From Tetramitus jugosus (Eukaryota > Heterolobosea > Eutetramitea > Acrasida > Vahlkampfiidae), in the NCBI GenBank assembly GCA_937625935.1, contig OW569347.1:620001-684000 (forward strand): a DNA stretch of 64,000 nt, in the 5' to 3' direction. The first letter of the stretch is position 1. Every line of letters begins with the position of its first letter. Both the position numbers and the translations under genes were made by a program. Shown one piece after another: positions 59,066 to 64,000 of the stretch. The notes under the pieces were generated by a model. It was not told the DNA's origin, did not search any database, and worked only from the letters and a program-made list of their open reading frames with translations.

Positions 59066-60667
59066 TTACTTTTTTCGCTTATTGATGATGGTGTATGTGA
59101 TGTTCAACACGAGACACAGAATCACAGCAGTTGCACCGAAAAGTATTACGATTGCATTCGTTATGTTGTGGCTTAGGATTCGCTTCGTATATGGTGTTTT
59201 AGATTCGTTGAACACTCGCATGGCCTTGTACTTGGATACGATTTGTAGCAGAGGAGGAAACACGAAGGTAATGATGAAACCCATCAGACCAACGTATTGT
59301 AAAATAGTGTCTAAGTCTCTGACAATGCAAGCACCAATCAGTGGAGGAATAGAAGCGCACAGGCGGAAAAGAACTTTCATTTTCCTATTCTCAAGCAGTG
59401 AGGGATACTTGTAGCAAAAAGCAGTATGAATATTGTTTCCAAGTGTAATTCCATTCAATGGGAATGCACTCAACACGTCCACAGCTGGGAACAGAACAAC
59501 GATCAGAGTGACCAACCGAGCCCACATAGGAATAGTCCATCCAAATGGTACTCCTCCTCTGTAGTGAGCAAAGTTCAGAGAGGCAGCACTCATAATATTG
59601 GATCCGTAGTACATGGCCAAAATGACACCCAGCAATGTATAGAAGGCATATGTTGTCAAAAAAGTGGCTCCAAATATATAAGGCAGATGTTTCTTGTTTT
59701 TCACAGGTTGAGAGAGTCCAGGTGTTGAATGATGCAAAATTTGACTAAAGATACACACGGGCATCAAAACATACAATCCAGAAAAGTTAAATAGAGAGAA
59801 CTCTGAGAGATACGGAGGATTGCGCTCCATGCTCTTGTGTGGATTCGATGTGAAACGTGAATAAGGATCCATATGAATGGAAACAAACACGACAACAATC
59901 ATCAACGCCAATGACACATATCGGAAAATGGTCAACAGAACCTGCAATGGCTTCTGTTCCGTCAAATCCAAGCATGTCAACGGCACGACAATTACTGCAA
60001 ACACTGCAATATAAATCAGATAGAGATAGGTGCAGTGTTTGGAACCGTCGTGCAACACATCACACGTGTACCAACCCATATATCGCATAAAGATTGGCAC
60101 ATTACTGGCCATGCTCTGTGCAAACACTGAAGCATAACTCCACAATCCACCATACATGTACAGGAACAAGCAAATCTCATAAACGACTTTTCCTCCACGC
60201 CCCAGAAACATGAGACACAATTCATTCACTTCAAACTTTCGACTTCCAATATACATCTTTCCCACTTGTCCATCATTCTCTGCCAAGTCACTATTCGCCA
60301 AGTCAAAGAGAGCTTGAGCACGTGACATGGTCTCCAACAACCACAACACAACAAGTGCTGCCATCACAGTCACAACAAACAGGAACAATGGTCCAAACAA
60401 AACTCCACCCTGATAGAACGCATGTGGAACACCTAATACTCCGACACCCAAAATATAATTCACACAAAAGCAATACGCAACAAAACTACCATAGCTACCG
60501 TGACCACCAGGTTGTTGGTCTTGTGTGTCAATTTCATTCAGTGCGATTTTGTTGTTGATGGTTTTTTTGGTGCTGCTGTCAACAACGTTGGTATCATGAG
60601 TCAAAAGAGATGCTGACTCGGCATACGTTTGACTACCGTCATCTTCATTATTGTGAGACGGATACAT
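59066..60667 (-). CDS. Amino-acid transporter of the AAAP/SLC38 type, 533 aa
   Basis: A cytosolic tail of about 65 residues (acidic, with a LLTHD motif) is followed by the AAAP core: first helix block FCVNYILGVGVLGVPHAFYQGG (the family's most conserved segment), KVVYEICLFLYMYGG, IYIAVFAVIVVPLTCLDL, LSLFNFSGLYVLMPVCIFS, the helix with HHSTPGLSQPVKNKKHLPYI, then VTLIVVLFPAVDVLSAFPLNGI. About eleven hydrophobic segments fit the family. Members carry neutral or basic amino acids with protons or sodium across plasma or lysosomal membranes. The direction and substrate are not shown by sequence. The start at 60667 (MYPSHNNEDDGS) is the first ATG. Convergent with the cyclase-like gene, 40 bp between stops. 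Confidence 0.82.
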   Translation of the reverse strand: MYPSHNNEDDGSQTYAESASLLTHDTNVVDSSTKKTINNKIALNEIDTQDQQPGGHGSYGSFVAYCFCVNYILGVGVLGVPHAFYQGGVLFGPLFLFVVTVMAALVVLWLLETMSRAQALFDLANSDLAENDGQVGKMYIGSRKFEVNELCLMFLGRGGKVVYEICLFLYMYGGLWSYASVFAQSMASNVPIFMRYMGWYTCDVLHDGSKHCTYLYLIYIAVFAVIVVPLTCLDLTEQKPLQVLLTIFRYVSLALMIVVVFVSIHMDPYSRFTSNPHKSMERNPPYLSEFSLFNFSGLYVLMPVCIFSQILHHSTPGLSQPVKNKKHLPYIFGATFLTTYAFYTLLGVILAMYYGSNIMSAASLNFAHYRGGVPFGWTIPMWARLVTLIVVLFPAVDVLSAFPLNGITLGNNIHTAFCYKYPSLLENRKMKVLFRLCASIPPLIGACIVRDLDTILQYVGLMGFIITFVFPPLLQIVSKYKAMRVFNESKTPYTKRILSHNITNAIVILFGATAVILCLVLNITYTIINKRKK

Positions 60668-60800
60668 GTTTTCAGAATAAAATGGTTTGTTGTTTGTTGG
60701 TTTGGTTTGGATGACGTCGTTTGGTTTTATGACAACGTGGAAATGGCACGTTGTGTACTCCGAAAAGAAATTTCATTGTCGGAGTGTTGCTCCTCCGCAA

Positions 60801-60813
60801 ATTGAGCGCCAAC
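60801..60813. promoter_or_regulatory. Weak E2F-like site above the transporter gene
   Basis: ATTGAGCGCCAAC matches the GGCGCCAA half of the E2F palindrome on one side only. It is 134 bp above the start at 60667. A weak site. Confidence 0.2.
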
Positions 60814-60935
60814 GCGACTACAGTTGAGTGCTGCTGAGAAAATGTTGTCACCGTACTCCTGCTCCGTATTTACCTGGTGCGGAATCTATGGCAGAGCGTC
60901 CTAATCGGCCTTGAATGACACCCCGAATTAACATA

Positions 60936-61434
60936 TTAAATCTCAAGTAATGATCTTTCCTCTTGTCCACCAAGATTGAATCCTACCATGAACAAGATTC
61001 TTTGACCAACAACAATGCATGCAAAGAATTGACCCGCCTTCATACGAGTAATTCTCGAATGCTCATCACAACCATTCTCCCCTGTTCATAAACTCACAGT
61101 TTTTCCATGACCATATCACTACGACGACAAACTCAGATATCCCACACTTTTCTCATTCAACCAATTGATTTCGTCCCATCGAAACTTCAATTCATATCCA
61201 TACTTCTCCAATCGAATCCTTTCTATCGTTTCTTTTCCTCATGTAACTAGTGTCAGGTGTCTTATCAATTAGATACTCGACGAATCTGTGTTGTCTGAAA
61301 ACTCTTTGTGTTCATTCTTGCATAGGAAAGAAGAGAGTAATATATGGATTAGGTGTTTTCTTAGGAGCTTTGGTGGTGCGAGCGCTTTTAGAAACCACTT
61401 TGGGTGTCTGGGTTGCAAAATTGCGTGCCTTCAT
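60936..61434 (-). pseudogene. Decayed or split coding traces, HMG-box-like start
   Basis: Three minus-strand frames look coding. From an ATG at 61434: MKARNFATQTPKVVSKSA, then KAPKKTPNPYITLFF, after which the frame breaks with an apparent one-base insertion and continues as CKNEHKEFSDNTDSSS. The order 'KKxPNPYI-LF-C-NEH' recalls the first helix of an HMG box, a resemblance only. A second stretch reads ERIRLEKYGYELKFRWDE. A third (60936-61081), after a possible 66-nt intron with GTGTGG donor and GAACAG acceptor, reads KAGQFFACIVVGQRILFMVG to a TAA. Either a multi-exon gene with indel errors, or a decayed gene. Confidence 0.35.
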
Positions 61435-62680
61435 TTATTCATTGACTTCAAAATAGGACACTCAAATACAATATTGCTTGTTCAACAAGCTGTCAGACAG
61501 CAGAGAACAATTTGAAGTAATCCCCAGATGTGCAGCATCGATTCACAAATATCATTGCTCTCAAGACTAGACTATGTGCTGTCAAAACAATTCATATATA
61601 TGAGCTTCAATGTAGCCACATATCTCAGGATATCACATATGTACCGGCTATTCACATTCGATCGTGATGGAAACTGACAGAATTTCACACAACTTCTGTA
61701 GGATCAGCCAACATAGAAACTAATTCAAACCCAATCAATGTGAAACTCAATGGTTAGAGCTCATTTTAATCCTAGCTTTGAATGCCGAAGGGTTCTCCAG
61801 TTAGATCTCGTCACTCGCCTGATAAAAAATACTGCCAGAAGCATCCAACCAAATGACAAAGAACAAATTTAATGCAATTTTTATTGCTGAAACCTTGATG
61901 TGCGCAATGATGTTACACGAGTTTCCCTGACACGAGCAGTATTTTGCCATGCATATCATTTCTTTTGTCACAAAGAGTCGCAAATACGTCAAGGAAGAAA
62001 CAGTGACCACTCATTTATTTACAATATGACTCCTGGGAATGAGAAGAAGATATCTCAAGAACTGGTTAGTAAATTTCTGACAAAATATACTTCTAGACGT
62101 AGGCTTGAGCTGTACTTACAGCATGCATCAAGAAAAGGATCAAAAAGAATAATTAAACAACCAGAGTAAAACGAAGCGGACGACTGCGTCCTTGGATTAT
62201 AAGTTGCGATCAAAAATATTTTGGTATCTTCACATTGACGCTCATGGGAGAGCTTAGTAACAGGATTAAACCTATATTATCTCGAAGACGATTGCCACCT
62301 GATGTGTTTAACACTTTTTCTGCTAGAGGATTAAAACTGCAACATTCAACGAGCGGAAAATTAATCCGCGGCCCTTTCCCCTTTTAAACTTCGAGATCAG
62401 AGATGGATTCTCAGTGGCCACTATGTTTTGTTCAACCATTAACATAATACAAAATGCACATGTATTCCCCGATGTTGAAAAAACATTTTTATGTCATTTT
62501 CGGGCACATAAAAATGATTTGTATCAACAATAAATAACCAATGAGGTTGTTTTGTTTTTTGACACAACCGAAAAAAAGAAAATTTATGGTGATTTGTGTG
62601 GTGTGGTGCTGTGGTCTGTTTCATTTTCCTTAAACACACTTTACTCACACACAAAAAATCACAAATAATATCAAACGACA
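61435..62680. other. Spacer with only chance-like frames
   Basis: About 1.2 kb with no frame that I can support. A plus-strand stretch at 61900-62169 (89 codons, basic C-terminal part KFLTKYTSRRRLELYLQ) and a minus-strand one at 61801-62010 are the longest; neither has a recognisable pattern. GC content rises slightly at 62360-62395. Confidence 0.35.
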
Positions 62681-62682
62681 AC

Positions 62683-63398
62683 ATGTCCTCTTCAACAACA
62701 ACCACACTCATCACCATTTACAAATCCATACTATACCATACAACAAGACAAAGTCGAGATCCCAACAGTGACAATAATACTCGATTATCATCACAACCAC
62801 CACTTTCACCACCACCATCATAATCCCACCCTTGATCCATCGGACTTGAAAGAATTACAGGAACAAATATCCGTGCATCATCAACTTTTATTGCAAACGT
62901 ATAGTATATCCTATTTGGATCACACGTGGAAAAACAATAACAACAACAACAATAGTGGCAGTCATAGTTGTGTATCGTCTTCAGCAGCAGCAGTAGTCGG
63001 AGTATTAGGAGTAGGGCATGAAACTGGACTTACTACAGTGATTTTCCGACCACCAATTGGTTGATATGGTTGCAAAATTCGTGGTACTTCTGGAGACGCC
63101 AGTACCTGTTCATGTCGATGAAGCTTGTAACTTCACTTCCATTTTTTTCCAAAACTTCAAGCGCCATGAAGATACGCAAGTCGCGACTTTAACTTGCACC
63201 ATCGGAAAGAGCGTGTTGCAAAAATTTTTTCCGATCCTTAATGATGCTCGAATCATCATCATAATCATTAGGAGAGACGTTACTTGTGTTGTCGATCCTG
63301 TCCGTTTGTCGACCAACAAACATTTTAAAATGATGGCGATTCGGAATATAAATTTATTCCAACACCCATACCAAAGTGGTATTGCATATTGGTTATGA
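62683..63398 (+). pseudogene. Disrupted low-complexity gene in successive frames
   Basis: ATG at 62683 (MSSSTTTTLITIY) opens a frame that soon stops. An overlapping frame (about 62654-63064) encodes a His run, then LDPSDLKELQEQISVHHQLL, an Asn run and AAAVVGVLGVGHETGL before a TGA. A third (63057-63398) reads MVAKFVVLLETPVPVHVDEA, EDTQVATLTCTIGKS and on. The composition of each is coding-like and the order is collinear, so this is probably one gene broken by frame changes, lying beside the transposase relic. A minus-strand frame at 63325-63561 with an Asn run competes for the last part. No family recognised. Confidence 0.3.
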
Positions 63399-63499
63399 AT
63401 CGTTCACAAATTGAATTGATCAACTGAATTTCTTCATTTGATCTTTTTTCTCTATTGTTATTATTATTGGTACCCGCTAGAGACATGTTTGTTTGATTT

Positions 63500-64000
63500 T
63501 TGTTACTGTTCGGATATTTCGGTGAAATTGGACAATCCAACGAGAAGAATTGACCATCCAAAAAATGAAAAACAATTGGGCAAATCTACTGTTACACATA
63601 CCACCTCCACTTTCATCACGACAAGGGACACGCTATCATCGGCCAAATAACGGTTGATAGATGTGGAAACATCATTCATATGTCCGTTGGGTATCGGGGA
63701 TCATCCAATGATCAGCTAATTCTTTCCCTTTCAAACATTGTTTCATTGTTACCAAAAGGTGCTAAGTTGTGTGCTGATGGTGGTTTCAGAGGTAAGGATT
63801 TAGGACTGTATTTAATCACACCAGATGATGTAAGAGACGACGAAGCAATATCTCACTTCCAAAAAGTGGAAAGAGTAATCGTGGAATGTACCATTGGGTT
63901 CATCAAAAGTTACGAGATTCTGTCCTCGCGATTTCGTCATAACATCGCGCTACTACCTATTGTTGCGATGGTGTGCGCGTGTTTGAATAAATTCTTGCGA
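63500..64000 (+). mobile_element. Frameshifted DDE (Harbinger-type) transposase relic, cut by the window edge
   Basis: The frame from 63569 to the edge stays open for 144 codons and matches the DDE_Tnp_4 fold: HFHHDKGHAIIGQITVDRCG, IIHMSVGYRGSSNDQ, KLCADGGFRGKD (catalytic Asp codon 63776), LITPDD, then VIVECTIGFIKSYEIL (catalytic Glu codon 63884), RHNIALLPIVAMVCACLNKFL. The start of the domain is in another frame: KLDNPTRRIDHPKNEKQ, whose Asp (63531) would be the first catalytic residue. A TGA at 63566 and a one-base frame change separate them. So the copy is broken here, unless this is a short intron or an assembly error. The 3' end and terminal repeats lie outside. It is not seen as one intact frame. 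Confidence 0.6.

Overview
The window looks like nuclear DNA of a heterolobosean amoeboflagellate, most probably Naegleria. This is inferred from the gene set and style, not from a database match. The signs are: AT-rich DNA packed with short-spaced genes on both strands; single short GT-AG introns of 53 to 145 nt in about a third of the genes; long Asn, Gln, His, Ser and Thr runs; a six-domain saposin-like precursor beside a cathepsin-like protease; and flagellar and autophagy genes side by side. There is no bacterial operon structure, CRISPR array, rRNA or recognisable tRNA.

Layout. 1-7.5 kb: a gene entering from the left edge, a fragment copied from a neighbouring gene, a frame-disrupted gene, three hypothetical genes and a 1,036-residue coiled-coil protein. 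7.7-15 kb: a RAD9-like checkpoint clamp subunit, a Fuzzy (CPLANE) longin protein, a Gln/His/Asn-rich protein, a structured non-coding island and a PX-domain sorting nexin. 15-24.5 kb: a candidate axonemal protein, a MATH-BTB protein, the saposin precursor, ribophorin II and a mitochondrial-type protein. 24.7-31.3 kb: a papain-family protease with an unusual Cys-rich and Ser-Pro insertion, a sugar-porter MFS transporter, 1.4 kb without a convincing gene, and a G-protein alpha subunit. 31.8-43.8 kb: an EXO5-like Fe-S nuclease, ATG9, Ras, a Qa-SNARE-like protein without a membrane anchor, a hypothetical protein, a class II eIF4E, an EEP-family enzyme and a ChaN-like protein. 44-52.5 kb: two head-to-head genes for an identical 92-residue membrane protein, a NEK kinase, a tandem-BRCT protein and sphingosine-1-phosphate lyase. 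52.8-60.7 kb: a coiled-coil protein, an SNase-like protein, a small spliced gene, an ankyrin/receptor/cyclase-like protein lacking key catalytic residues, and an amino-acid transporter. 60.9-64 kb: decayed coding traces and a frameshifted DDE (Harbinger-type) transposase running off the right edge.

The genes form no single pathway. Themes recur: genome maintenance (RAD9, BRCT protein, EXO5-like, EEP enzyme), cilium or basal body and cell cycle (Fuzzy, NEK, the axonemal candidate), and the endolysosomal system (saposin precursor, protease, sorting nexin, ATG9, SNARE, S1P lyase). Several promoters carry a palindrome matching the E2F/DP site TTTGGCGCCAAA, a candidate shared cell-cycle input. Convergent genes often end within 30-80 bp of each other. 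The middle of the window is clean and intact, while both ends contain broken or duplicated sequence.
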